A stretch of 64,000 nt of DNA from positions 1-64,000 of the forward strand of contig CADCDO010000020.1 of the NCBI GenBank assembly GCA_902800345.1, read 5' to 3'. This document shows, one piece after another, positions 1 through 9,498 of this stretch. Below the pieces are notes generated by a model. The model saw only the letters and a program-made list of their open reading frames with translations. It was not told the origin of the DNA and did not search any database. The DNA comes from Fibrobacter succinogenes. GTDB taxonomy: Bacteria > Fibrobacterota > Fibrobacteria > Fibrobacterales > Fibrobacteraceae. Position 1 is the stretch's first letter. Every line of letters begins with the position of its first letter. The position numbers and the translations under genes were made by a program.

Positions 1-2407
1 TGACGGTCACGATGGCGGAGTCCACGCTCACATGGCGGATTTCGACGTCTATATCCGGGGCGATAGTCTTGTCGATTTGCTTGGAGGCCAGGGTTACTGA
101 ACTTACTAGAGTTGCGGCAGCGTCGATACAGATTTCGGACATTTCGTAGTCTTCCCAGCTCAGCTTGCCGGCTTTTCCCATATTTCCGTCTCCGTCAGGA
201 CCACCTGTCGGGGGAACTGCGCCATAAAGACCGCCGACCGGGGGTCTGTAGTAGTATTTCGACTTTCCGCCGGGCACGTTCGTACCTTCAGGGTTTGCTC
301 CGCGGTGGTGCGGGTGGGCGTCGTTCTTGTCGCCGATGCCCATGATAAAGGAAATATCCCAGGGGTTGACACCGAGCAGGTAGTTCAGCTGGTTGATGCC
401 CAGTTGCTTGGCTTCGGCGGCTTTCCAGTTCGGAGTTTGCATATTGGGGAGTGAAAGCCCCTTCTTTTCGATGTCATTGGCGACATCGGCGTAGGCCAGA
501 ACTTCAAAGATATCACCGGCACGGTAACGGTTGTAAATCCAGTTCTGGTCGGTGTGCATGGTGTACCAAATCTTGTCATAGGTGAATTGGCTTTGTTTCC
601 AAATATTGGGAACTTGCGGCATGATAAAGGTTTCCGGAGTCCCGTCGTAGCTGCCCATATCGCCCAGGTTCGCAATCATGTTTGCAACGCAGTCTTCGAT
701 AGCGTTCAGCCATTCCGTTTCGGAGAGACCGTATTTTTGGATGGCCGTGTCCTTGTCGGCAAGGATAAGCTTGTACAATCCGTAAAGCGCGTAAGAATAG
801 GAGTTTGCCCAGCTGGTGTTCTTTACATTCTTGAGGAAGGCTTTGTCGGCTGTGACGAACCAGCCACCGTCAAAAAATCCTGCACCTTGACCATATTGCT
901 GGTTTGCACCTAGCAGATTCTTAGTACGGAGGGCGTAGTCGGCGTATTCCTTTTTGCCAGTTGCATAGAGGAGCGCTACCGATGCCAATGCCATATCATC
1001 GACAAATTCGTTGTTGCCCTGGTAAGCGGGGGAAGAAATTGCCAAAGCCTTGTTATGGGTGATGGTCTTTCCACCGTCATAGTTTCTTTTGCCTTGTGCC
1101 ACGGCGTTGGCGAAGTCGTACATCTTTTCGGCGACCATGATGCAGCTGTCGGCAAATGCCTTGTGTTCGGGGTATTCGGAATACAGCTTGCCTACGAGAG
1201 CGAGGCCTGCGGCCGTTTCGCCACCGACGTTGGCTCCGATTTCACCAAGACGGACAGTTCTTGTACCTGGACCGCCACGGTCTGTCGCTTCTGCGGAGTT
1301 ACCGATGGGGAGACCGTCCTGGTTCTCGGGAGGGCCCCACCAGCCGTGGTCAGAACCGAAGTTTCCGACGGAGAGGGCCATGTCGTCAATGACTCCCTTG
1401 GCGCGAATGAAGGAACGGAGGACGAAATCGGCCCCATGCTTTGCTTCGCGGAGCATGTCCGGAATGCCGTCCTTGTTGATGGTTTCGTTTTGGTTGAATG
1501 CGTAGTTGTCTTCGTCGGCGTTCGGGTTCGTTGCCGCCATCAATGCCACGACCATGAAGGCGTACATTTGGGTCTGGGATTCCTTCAAGTGGTCACCGCA
1601 GTCATAGTAACCACCTTGAAGTGTTCCTGCCATGGCTGCGTTGTAAGGTCCGCGAACATCCTCGGGTCCTTCTGTAACCGGACCTGCACCATCCAGGGCA
1701 TGGCTAGAACCGCCATTACGGAACCAGGATTCCGCGATACCGCTACGGTTGACTCCATAGAACTTGAGGGCTGCGGCTTTCACCATGGAATAGAGTCTGT
1801 CGCTTACAATGAATGTGCTCGAAATATCTTTGCCAACTTTAATGCGTAGACGCGTCTCAAGAGGGACGTTCTGGGGAACGTGGCCCATTTTCAAGTCTCC
1901 GGAGGGGCCGGTGGCCCTTACTGTATAACGCTGCTGGTCGTTGGTGGCTGCATTCGTGCCTGCGGTAATCCGCCATGTGGAAGAAGCCTTTTTGCCTAAT
2001 GAGGTCAGTGATCCGGTTATGGCTGGGGATAAAGAATTGCCATTGACATCGACGATTTCGAAAGAAGATTCGCTACCCACGTAATAGAACATACGTTCTG
2101 GGTCGTCTTCCAGATATCCGGCCTGGTTCACGCGGATAGGGGATATCTTGACGTTCATTGCATCTAGGTACGCTTGGTTCAGCGAGTCGGGAATAAATAC
2201 GTTTGGAGCATAAGACGCCGGTGTCAGGTTTTTTGGCAACATGTTCCTTTTCTTGGTAACCGATGTGTCAAAATTCTTGAAAACAGTGCTGTCCCAAGTA
2301 AGAGGGTATATCGGCCTAATCAGGTCATAAGGAGTCGGTTTTTCTTGCTGGGCAAACACCAATGTGGCGATAGCGCACAATGCAATTAGGTAATTCTTGA
2401 TACTCAC
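1..2407 (-). CDS. GH9 endoglucanase (cellulase), 3' end beyond window
   Basis: Secreted glycoside hydrolase family 9 enzyme, expected to cut beta-1,4-glucan chains of cellulose. 802 codons are visible; the C-terminus lies left of the window. The start is a GTG at 2407 with GGAG just upstream, giving a signal peptide (VSIKNYLIALCAIATLVFA). Next comes an Ig-like CelD_N-type domain (starting near SPIRVNQAGYL), then the (alpha/alpha)6 catalytic domain with the YYDCGDH motif holding the catalytic aspartates, the DAHPHHR histidine motif, and WEDYEMSE, where the acid glutamate is expected. The last visible residues (DIDVEIRHVSVDSAIVTV) match the start of the first Fn3-like domain of the next gene upstream. 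The two enzymes are clearly tandem paralogues, nearly colinear over the whole visible length. Family assignment is firm; exact substrate is not shown by sequence. Confidence 0.93.
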   Translation of the reverse strand, partial: MSIKNYLIALCAIATLVFAQQEKPTPYDLIRPIYPLTWDSTVFKNFDTSVTKKRNMLPKNLTPASYAPNVFIPDSLNQAYLDAMNVKISPIRVNQAGYLEDDPERMFYYVGSESSFEIVDVNGNSLSPAITGSLTSLGKKASSTWRITAGTNAATNDQQRYTVRATGPSGDLKMGHVPQNVPLETRLRIKVGKDISSTFIVSDRLYSMVKAAALKFYGVNRSGIAESWFRNGGSSHALDGAGPVTEGPEDVRGPYNAAMAGTLQGGYYDCGDHLKESQTQMYAFMVVALMAATNPNADEDNYAFNQNETINKDGIPDMLREAKHGADFVLRSFIRAKGVIDDMALSVGNFGSDHGWWGPPENQDGLPIGNSAEATDRGGPGTRTVRLGEIGANVGGETAAGLALVGKLYSEYPEHKAFADSCIMVAEKMYDFANAVAQGKRNYDGGKTITHNKALAISSPAYQGNNEFVDDMALASVALLYATGKKEYADYALRTKNLLGANQQYGQGAGFFDGGWFVTADKAFLKNVKNTSWANSYSYALYGLYKLILADKDTAIQKYGLSETEWLNAIEDCVANMIANLGDMGSYDGTPETFIMPQVPNIWKQSQFTYDKIWYTMHTDQNWIYNRYRAGDIFEVLAYADVANDIEKKGLSLPNMQTPNWKAAEAKQLGINQLNYLLGVNPWDISFIMGIGDKNDAHPHHRGANPEGTNVPGGKSKYYYRPPVGGLYGAVPPTGGPDGDGNMGKAGKLSWEDYEMSEICIDAAATLVSSVTLASKQIDKTIAPDIDVEIRHVSVDSAIVTV

Positions 2408-2681
2408 TTTGTCTCCTTTACGTAAACATAAAAAGCGGGCAAAACATGTTTTGCCCTCAATTTATACTTTCTCTGATGCTAAAATAAATTATTTATGGGG
2501 AAATGTTTTGAGGTAAATTCTTTTTTTGTTCTCAAAAGAATTTTTGCTCGATGTTTTTTTCCCAATCGTGTAGCATATGAATAAAGAACCGGGAAAAATG
2601 AATCGGCTGGACTTGCTGCGTATTTTTCCTAGTTCAATATTGTATCTGAAAATTTACAAGCGCAAGGCGACTGTGAGTTCG
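2408..2681 (-). promoter_or_regulatory. Intergenic leader between the two GH9 genes
   Basis: AT-rich spacer between the stop of the giant GH9 and the start of the left GH9. It contains the 2437-2456 palindrome and an AT-rich tract (about 2460-2560) that resembles the tract at 9221-9310 ahead of the other GH9; both hold AAATAAATT-like and TTGTTCTCAA-like words. Its own promoter here is an inference. No other gene is visible. Confidence 0.4.
2437..2456. promoter_or_regulatory. 20-bp perfect palindrome upstream of GH9 gene
   Basis: GGGCAAAACATGTTTTGCCC is its own reverse complement. It lies 29 bases ahead of the GTG start of the left GH9 gene. The same element, with two centre bases changed, sits 21 bases ahead of the other GH9 gene. 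It could be a protein operator or a 5'-UTR hairpin. On the minus strand it is followed by GC and five T, so an attenuator is also possible. Confidence 0.6.
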
Positions 2682-5600
2682 TTATTTCCTTCTCTTGAAT
2701 CCCAAAGTCTTTGTCTTGTTGTCGGTTAATCGTTCGACTTTATGGCCGACTTCTTCGCATTTTTCCTTGTAGTCGTTACTCGTTTCTTCGAAAGTCGTAG
2801 CACAGTAGGACTCTGCCGTGAAATCGAACTTTGCGATGTAGGCGCCTGTACCGATTTTGTTGCCCTTCTTGGCGACGGGGGCTTCGTTGTCCTTGGCGAC
2901 CCATTCCAGGTTGAATTTGAGTATTCCGCTATTGACGTATTTACGGATTGTCGCGAAGTTCTCCTTAGGAATTTCGAGTTTGTACGTGTTGATGTACTGC
3001 CCGAGGTTGTTATAGAGGTCCATGACCATTTTCAGGCGGAAATCGTACATGTATCGACCGTCGTTCGTCGTGAAACTTGCCGAAGGCATCGTCACTTCGA
3101 TGTCGAAGCTCGGGCCCGAACCGTAGTAGGCAGCGGTATCCACCTGGCCGAGGAGCGTTCCGTCCCCGCCGATGAAGTTGTGCTTGCCGTCGAAAATAGC
3201 GCTTGTCACGAAGGCGTCTTTCGCGACGGTTTCCGGACGGCCCGTGTATGCTCCGCCTTTCGGAGTGCTTACCGGTTTCGTGAGCGTTACGGTGAAGCGC
3301 ATATTCTCGTCGCCAGTGATGCGGATGTATGGATTCATTTTTGTCGGGATGTTGCCGTTCTTGTCTATGTAAACGCCTCCATATTCCTGCGGAACAAGGC
3401 GGATGCGGTCGCCGACATGGAACACGTTGTCGTTTTCGTTATAGATGAACAGCTGCGTCTTGCCCGAGTTTTGCGGTTTTTCGGGTGGAATGTATTCGTC
3501 GCGTTCCCGCTGGATATAGCGGTTGTCTGGTTCGGTAAAGGAGACGGGTTCGGATACGGAGACTGTCAATATGTTCTTGATGAGGCGTGCGTTTGAGATA
3601 ACCGGAGCGCACTTGTCGTACAGCGTGTATGTCGATTCGAACAATCCGTTTGCAATGCCCTTGATTGGTGAGACCGTTCCGTTTCCGTCCTTTTCGCCAC
3701 TTGTAGAACCGTAAGGATAGGCGAGGCTTTCTGGAATATTGATTTCGATAATGCTGTAGGTGTTGACTGAATCCTTCGAGTGGATGGAGTCTATCATGAC
3801 CTTGAACGGGGCCGAGACGGAATCGCGGATGGTCCAGTATTTTTCCTTGGGCTTGATGGTGCCGCCGGTGGTATCTGCCGTGGTCACGAATGTGCGCGTT
3901 ATGCCCGGGTTGCCCCAGTTTACAATGATGCTGTCGAAAGCATCCTTTGTCTTCAGCTTTCGTTCGAACATCATGTAGACGACATCGGGAATTCCGTCGC
4001 CCTGCAGGTCTATCATGTCGGCATGGTAAATGGGAACTGGACGGGAAATGAGCGTTACCGGTACGGAGGGCTTGCAGGCTCCATCGGCCGGGTTCAGGCT
4101 CTGGTCTGTAACGGAGAATCCGCCAGTGGTTTTTAAGCTTGCCTGTGCGCCAATCGGGACAAGCGCATTGTTGTCGTTGCCGCTGATGATAAATGTCCAG
4201 CTCTTTCCGTTGTTTGTCGTTGTACCTTTCCCGACGACAGTCGGTACGCCTGCAGCGCCGGCAATGACAAGCGGCCATTCGCTTTCGGACGAAAGAATTA
4301 CCGGTTCCGAGAAGGCGAGCATCACGGTGTCCAGTCCGCTTGCTTCGTCGTCAACCTTTTCGAGAATCGAAACGCTTTCGAGCATCGGACGGATTCCATC
4401 TGCAATCTTTGCCGTTTCAGGGTTCGCGGAGCCATGGTCGGTCACGTAAGTCGTGATCTTTCCGGACGGACTCGGGTTCTTCTGGACGAGGCCCGTGTCT
4501 ATCGGGATGACGACTTCGTTCTTGTCCGCATACTTGGAGGCGACAAGCGGAACCTTGACGGTATCGCTCATGCCATCGATAAAGAACCTGATGCTGTCGA
4601 GCGTGTAACCGTCGGCGAGCTTGTTAGAGAAGATTATCTTCAGCTGGTCCGCCTTGTTGTCGCAGTTCGTGTCTTCGGCAAGTACTGTCTGCGGCGAGGG
4701 TGTTTTGGATTCCGCGTAGAAGGAGTATGTGGAAATATCGTCTTCGTCATTCGGGTCGGTATAGGCAATCTGGATGGTATCGCCCGCAAAGAACGAAATT
4801 TCGGAAGTCTGGTTCCTCGTTTCCTTGGAATGGCTGATTGCTGTAATCGGGCCACCGATAAAGTGGCCGGGGTTATTCGGGTCTGCTGTCAACTTTACCT
4901 TGAGCTGGTCGTTTTTCTTGTTGTTGGTAATGAAGATATCAACAGAATTTGTCTTGCTCTTTAACTTGTCTTTGTCCATCAGGTCTATGTAGAATATTGT
5001 ACCTTCCGGGTTGGCGGGGCTGATAACCGGTTTTCCGGCAGCATCCTTGACGACAAGCTGGGAGGCTGTCGCATCGCCCTTGGAGAAGTTCACGTAGTAG
5101 GTTCTGTTCTCGAAGGCGCAGCCGCCGTTTTCTAAACAGACATCGCATGTGGGGTCTGGTCCTGCGAACACGGTGATGTCGACCTTCTTGCTTCCGATGC
5201 TCATCTTGACAGGGATATCGAGCTCCCACATGTCCGTCGGGATGTCGTATTTGGCGATAATATTTGTTCCGGATTCGTCCAGAAGCCACTTGTCAAGGCT
5301 GACGCCGTCAACAAATGGAAGACCGCTCACTTTAACGCCATTTGCCCAAATCTTGGTAATGTATCCACCTTCGGAAACGTGAACTTTGCCAGTAACGTGG
5401 ACAGTGCTGCTAGCTTGGTCAATATCGACATGGGATCCGTTGGAAACATTGAACGGTGGATCAAGTACCATGTTGATTTTGTAGTTCGCTCTCTTGGTTT
5501 GCATTTCCTTCTTGGAAGGACTGTAACCCCAGATAAATTCATTCTTGCGGTAGACGGATACATACGGATTCACAGGTGCGGCATTAAAGTCATTGTCTCC

Positions 5601-8600
5601 TTCGTTTTTTTCGATACACGGCATGCCGGGGTAATCCAGCTCTTCGCCGTTTGCGCGTGAGTGCGGCATCCAGCTCCAGTCTCCCGGATTTTCGTTCAAG
5701 GTGGGGGCGCCCGGAGTTTCGTTGGACGGGGCGTACCATTTGTTACCAGATTTACAATAAAGTTTTTTGTTCGGAGCTTCGTTCATCAAGTCCTTGTACG
5801 GAGGGTACGGACTGCGGTGATCGAATCTCACGTCAAAACGCAGGCGGCTAGAACTCTTGATGACTGTGGAACCGAGGTTTAGCGGGAAGTACCATTGCCA
5901 GGTTCCCGTAGCGGCGTCGTAGGTGTCTTCGATTTTGACCGGGTGTGCATCGCGCAGGAGTCTTGCGAGTTCCTCGATAGTTTCTTCAGAGCATGAGCCG
6001 CTGAATCCCGCTTCGTCGTAGTCGTTGCAAATGTCTGTGCCCATGCCGATATCGTTCTCGATTTCATCGGTACCGCGCATGTAGAGACGGATTGTCAAAC
6101 TGTCGAATGCTCTAGACTCGTTATTGAAAATGTTGATATTGACCATAGCCATATCGACTTGCCAAGGATACTGGTAAGTTTTTACGCTAAAGTTGTACCA
6201 TGTGACTGGTGTCGTGAATTTTAAAGGCTTGCCGTCTTCGTCAACATTGGCAAATGTGCCATTGCTTTCGACCATGAAGTAATAAGTCGTCTTTTCCTTG
6301 AGTCCACCAATCTTTACGTAATGGAATTGGGTTGGAATGCCGGATACATCGGCGTTTCCGACACCGGAATTGTAGGCGTATTCGGCTGCCGTGGAGTGTG
6401 GCTGGGTGTCCCAGTAAATTCTGGATTCGTATTCGCCGTTGGGGGTGTACCACATGATTTCGGCGCTGTCTGCAGAAACGTTACAGACGGTGACGTTTGT
6501 AATTTCTGCACTTTCGACGGAACTCGGTGTCGTGAAAGAATATGGCGTCTGGGTGCTGTCGACCAGGAACTTGGTCTTTTGGTTTTCTGGCTTGTAGGCG
6601 TTTGCTCCTGTAACGTAGAAGTAATAGGTGGTGCCCGGAGTCAAGTTGTGGAGGACGATATCGTGCTGGACGCCTTTGAGATTATCTGTTGCGGTAAGCG
6701 TGTATTCACCTTCTGCGGTGCCGTAGTGAATGACTGCTGTGCCGCGCACGGTGAGGTTTACGGTCACGATGGCGGAGTCTGCGCTTTTGTGGCGAATTTC
6801 CACGCTTATGTCTGGCGCCTGGGTCATGTCGAATTTGTGGGCGACAAGGCTAACTGCGCCTAAGAACGTTGCCGAGGCGTCAATGCAGACTTCGGATTTT
6901 TCGTAATCTTCCCAGCTCATCGTCTTGGGTACAAAAGAGTTGGTTCCACCGGGTTTGATGCCTCCAAGGAAGGCGCCTGTGGGGACTTTATACGGGTAAG
7001 GACTGCCTGGAACGTTTGTTCCTTCCGGGTTTGATGCGCGGTGGTGCGGGTGGGCATCGTTCTTGTCTCCAACACCGTAGATAAACGAAATGTCCCACGG
7101 ATTCACACCGAGCATGTAGTTCATCTGGTTGATGGCCAGCTGCTGCATTTCGTCAGTTTTCCAATTGGGAGTGCCCATGTGCGGGAGCGTGATGCCTTGG
7201 GCTTCTATGCTTTTGGCGACATCGACATACGCCATGACGTCAAAGATGTTGCCTGCTTGATAGCGGTTGTAAATCCATTCTCCCGAAGGCGAAGCCATAT
7301 TGAACCAATCGGCGTCGTATGTAACTTTATTCGGTTTCCAGATGATGCTTCCCATAGGCAATTCAATGGAGGCATTCCCTGTACCTTCAGACATGTCGGA
7401 AACGTTGTAAATCAAGTTGGCAACGCAATCTTCCACAGCGTTCAGCCATTCGTCTTCTGTCAGGCCGTATTGATTTATAGCTTTGTTCTTGTCGGCAAGA
7501 ATGAGTTTGTACAAAGCGTAAAGGGCGAAAGTGTAGCTGTTTGCCCAGCTGGTCGTCTTTACATTTTTCAAAAAGCCTTTGTCGTTTGTGACGAACCAGC
7601 CGCCATCGAAGCAACCGGCGCAGTTTTCCATATATTCCTGAGGTGGAGCCGTTTCACCTTTTTCACCGATTTTTACTCCTGATGACACTAATTTCCTGGT
7701 ACGGATCATATCGTCGGCGTATTGCCTGTCTTCGGTGGCGTAGAGAAGGGCTACAGAGGCGAGCGCCATTTCGTCGTAAAATTCGTTGTTTCCGTTGTAT
7801 GCTTGGCTGGACCAGCCCGCTGCAGAAGTGTTGTTCTTGATTTGCTTGTCACCGTCATAGGTGCTTTTGCCTTGAGCGATGGCTTTTGCCATGCTGTACA
7901 TTTTTTTGGCGACCATCAGGCAACTGTCTGCAAAAGCTTCGTATTCGGGATAATCTTTGAACATTTTGCCAAGAATGGCAAGGCCTGCGGCGGTCTCGCC
8001 GCCGATGTTTGCGCCGATTTCGCCTAAGCGGACCATTCTAGAACTAGGGCCGCCACGGTCTGTTGCAGAAGGGGAGCCGTCTACCGGGAGATCGTCCTGA
8101 TTTTCCGGGCGTCCCCACCAACTGTGGTCAGAACCTTTAGCTCCAATGGAAAGTGCCATATCATCGATGACGCCTTTTGCTCTTACAAAAGAACGGAGTA
8201 CAAAATCGGCTCCGTGCTTAGCTTCGCGGAGCATGTCCGGGACACCGTCGATTCCGCCTGCTCCGTGGTTGAATTTATAATGGTCTACATCTACATCCGG
8301 GTTTGTAGCAGCCATGACCGCAGCGACCATAAAGGCGTACATCTGGGTTTGGGATTCTTTCAGATGGTCGCCACAGTCATAGTAACCGCCTTCGAGTGTC
8401 CCTGCCATTGAAGCATCGTAATGGTTTCGAACTTCTGCTTTGTCGCCGACGGTTACTGCACCGGCGCCATCTTTAGTGTGGCTTGCCGTGTGAAACCAGG
8501 AATCTCCGTAACCGCTGCGGTTGATTCCGTAGAACTTGATAGTCGCGTCCTTGACCATGGTGTACACCTGGTCGGAAATGATGAATGTGCTTGAAATTTC

Positions 8601-9179
8601 TTTGCCGACCTTGATGCGGAGGCGGGTTTCTGTGGGAACTCCTTGCGGAATGTTGCCTATCATGATGGTGCCGGATTGGCCGGTAACATCCACTCTATAG
8701 CGCATCTGGTCATTTGTGGCCGCATTTGTGCCTGCGACAATGGTCCAGTCCGAGGATGTGGTATGTCCAGAAGACTTTAATGTGCCTGTAATGGCTGGGC
8801 TAAAGGACTTGCCGTTGATATCGACTATTTCAAAGCTAGAGGCTGTTCCAATGTAGTAGAATTGACGTTCCTTGTCGCTTTCGAGATAGCCCGCCTGGTT
8901 TACGCGGATTGGCGACATGTGGTAGTTGATGGCGTCGAGATAAGCCTGATTTAGCGTATCTACAATATAGGCGTTCGGCGCATAAAAAGGAGTTGTCCTG
9001 ATTTTGGGGACAGTGTTCTTTTTATGGGTGACGGATGCGTCGTAATGATCAAAAACGGTCGTGTCCCATGTCAGCGGGAATGTTGGTCTGATCAAATCGT
9101 AAGGAGTGGGTTGCTCTTGCTGCGCTACAGTTATACCTACAGCTGCGCATAAAGCCCACAGATAGCTCTTGATTTTCAC
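2682..9179 (-). CDS. Giant modular GH9 endoglucanase, 2165 aa
   Basis: Secreted family 9 cellulase. The start is the GTG at 9179, preceded by TAGGAGGAAT and giving signal peptide VKIKSYLWALCAAVGITVA; the longer upstream frame has no such site. Order: CelD_N-type Ig domain (about residues 88-195); GH9 catalytic domain (about 205-785) with YYDCGDH near 268, DAHPHHR near 710 and WEDYEKSE near 756; two Fn3-like domains (about 790-1000, each with YYFYV/YYFMV); a beta-rich module (about 1000-1200) that may be a carbohydrate-binding module; then roughly 900 residues of Ig-like modules and a basic C-terminus ending FKRRK. Typical GH9 enzymes are 600-900 aa, so the C-terminal half is exceptional and probably serves cell-surface display or binding. 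It is a paralogue of the left neighbour and could be co-regulated through the shared palindrome. Confidence 0.93.
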   Translation of the reverse strand: MKIKSYLWALCAAVGITVAQQEQPTPYDLIRPTFPLTWDTTVFDHYDASVTHKKNTVPKIRTTPFYAPNAYIVDTLNQAYLDAINYHMSPIRVNQAGYLESDKERQFYYIGTASSFEIVDINGKSFSPAITGTLKSSGHTTSSDWTIVAGTNAATNDQMRYRVDVTGQSGTIMIGNIPQGVPTETRLRIKVGKEISSTFIISDQVYTMVKDATIKFYGINRSGYGDSWFHTASHTKDGAGAVTVGDKAEVRNHYDASMAGTLEGGYYDCGDHLKESQTQMYAFMVAAVMAATNPDVDVDHYKFNHGAGGIDGVPDMLREAKHGADFVLRSFVRAKGVIDDMALSIGAKGSDHSWWGRPENQDDLPVDGSPSATDRGGPSSRMVRLGEIGANIGGETAAGLAILGKMFKDYPEYEAFADSCLMVAKKMYSMAKAIAQGKSTYDGDKQIKNNTSAAGWSSQAYNGNNEFYDEMALASVALLYATEDRQYADDMIRTRKLVSSGVKIGEKGETAPPQEYMENCAGCFDGGWFVTNDKGFLKNVKTTSWANSYTFALYALYKLILADKNKAINQYGLTEDEWLNAVEDCVANLIYNVSDMSEGTGNASIELPMGSIIWKPNKVTYDADWFNMASPSGEWIYNRYQAGNIFDVMAYVDVAKSIEAQGITLPHMGTPNWKTDEMQQLAINQMNYMLGVNPWDISFIYGVGDKNDAHPHHRASNPEGTNVPGSPYPYKVPTGAFLGGIKPGGTNSFVPKTMSWEDYEKSEVCIDASATFLGAVSLVAHKFDMTQAPDISVEIRHKSADSAIVTVNLTVRGTAVIHYGTAEGEYTLTATDNLKGVQHDIVLHNLTPGTTYYFYVTGANAYKPENQKTKFLVDSTQTPYSFTTPSSVESAEITNVTVCNVSADSAEIMWYTPNGEYESRIYWDTQPHSTAAEYAYNSGVGNADVSGIPTQFHYVKIGGLKEKTTYYFMVESNGTFANVDEDGKPLKFTTPVTWYNFSVKTYQYPWQVDMAMVNINIFNNESRAFDSLTIRLYMRGTDEIENDIGMGTDICNDYDEAGFSGSCSEETIEELARLLRDAHPVKIEDTYDAATGTWQWYFPLNLGSTVIKSSSRLRFDVRFDHRSPYPPYKDLMNEAPNKKLYCKSGNKWYAPSNETPGAPTLNENPGDWSWMPHSRANGEELDYPGMPCIEKNEGDNDFNAAPVNPYVSVYRKNEFIWGYSPSKKEMQTKRANYKINMVLDPPFNVSNGSHVDIDQASSTVHVTGKVHVSEGGYITKIWANGVKVSGLPFVDGVSLDKWLLDESGTNIIAKYDIPTDMWELDIPVKMSIGSKKVDITVFAGPDPTCDVCLENGGCAFENRTYYVNFSKGDATASQLVVKDAAGKPVISPANPEGTIFYIDLMDKDKLKSKTNSVDIFITNNKKNDQLKVKLTADPNNPGHFIGGPITAISHSKETRNQTSEISFFAGDTIQIAYTDPNDEDDISTYSFYAESKTPSPQTVLAEDTNCDNKADQLKIIFSNKLADGYTLDSIRFFIDGMSDTVKVPLVASKYADKNEVVIPIDTGLVQKNPSPSGKITTYVTDHGSANPETAKIADGIRPMLESVSILEKVDDEASGLDTVMLAFSEPVILSSESEWPLVIAGAAGVPTVVGKGTTTNNGKSWTFIISGNDNNALVPIGAQASLKTTGGFSVTDQSLNPADGACKPSVPVTLISRPVPIYHADMIDLQGDGIPDVVYMMFERKLKTKDAFDSIIVNWGNPGITRTFVTTADTTGGTIKPKEKYWTIRDSVSAPFKVMIDSIHSKDSVNTYSIIEINIPESLAYPYGSTSGEKDGNGTVSPIKGIANGLFESTYTLYDKCAPVISNARLIKNILTVSVSEPVSFTEPDNRYIQRERDEYIPPEKPQNSGKTQLFIYNENDNVFHVGDRIRLVPQEYGGVYIDKNGNIPTKMNPYIRITGDENMRFTVTLTKPVSTPKGGAYTGRPETVAKDAFVTSAIFDGKHNFIGGDGTLLGQVDTAAYYGSGPSFDIEVTMPSASFTTNDGRYMYDFRLKMVMDLYNNLGQYINTYKLEIPKENFATIRKYVNSGILKFNLEWVAKDNEAPVAKKGNKIGTGAYIAKFDFTAESYCATTFEETSNDYKEKCEEVGHKVERLTDNKTKTLGFKRRK

Positions 9180-9200
9180 GATTCCTCCTAATGTAAAAGC

Positions 9201-9220
9201 GGGCAAAACAAGTTTTGCCC
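9201..9220. promoter_or_regulatory. Near-perfect palindrome upstream of giant GH9
   Basis: GGGCAAAACAAGTTTTGCCC has 9-bp perfect arms around two bases, 21 bases ahead of the GTG start at 9179. It is the partner of 2437-2456 and differs only at the centre. Conservation of both arms at two genes argues for function. Confidence 0.6.
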
Positions 9221-9437
9221 TCTAACCTTATTTTCTTGAAAATGAAAATAAGTTTTTTATCTTGAAATACATTAGAATAAATTTATTTCTGTTCTCAAGT
9301 CGTTCCCTGTTTTATGCAAATTTTTAGTACGCGTGTCATATATTGCATTTTATGATTTGTATATGCAGTTTGTAAGAAATAGAAACGAAATTTTTTGAAA
9401 GGTGTTGACTCGTTCCGTTTTGACAAGGGGACGATAT
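9221..9437 (-). promoter_or_regulatory. Probable promoter region of giant GH9 gene
   Basis: AT-rich, gene-free stretch ahead of the giant GH9 gene. It includes an imperfect AT-rich inverted repeat (TTATTTTC...GAAAATAA at about 9228-9251) and words shared with the spacer ahead of the left GH9. No confident -35/-10 pair is claimed. Confidence 0.35.
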
Positions 9438-9464
9438 AAAAAAAGACCGTCGCATGGACGGTCC
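9438..9464 (-). terminator. Rho-independent terminator of Ala-rich gene
   Basis: Read on the minus strand, GGACCGTC / GACGGTC arms flank a short CATGC-type loop and are followed by seven T. It lies just after the stop of the alanine-rich protein gene. Confidence 0.8.
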
Positions 9465-9498
9465 TTAAATTTGCTGTTCAGCCTTTTAAAAAAGCTTA

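Noticed and set aside
1055..1849. 264-codon frame opposite the GH9 gene
   Set aside because: It is antisense to conserved catalytic sequence of a well-supported gene; its residues reflect the complementary codons only.
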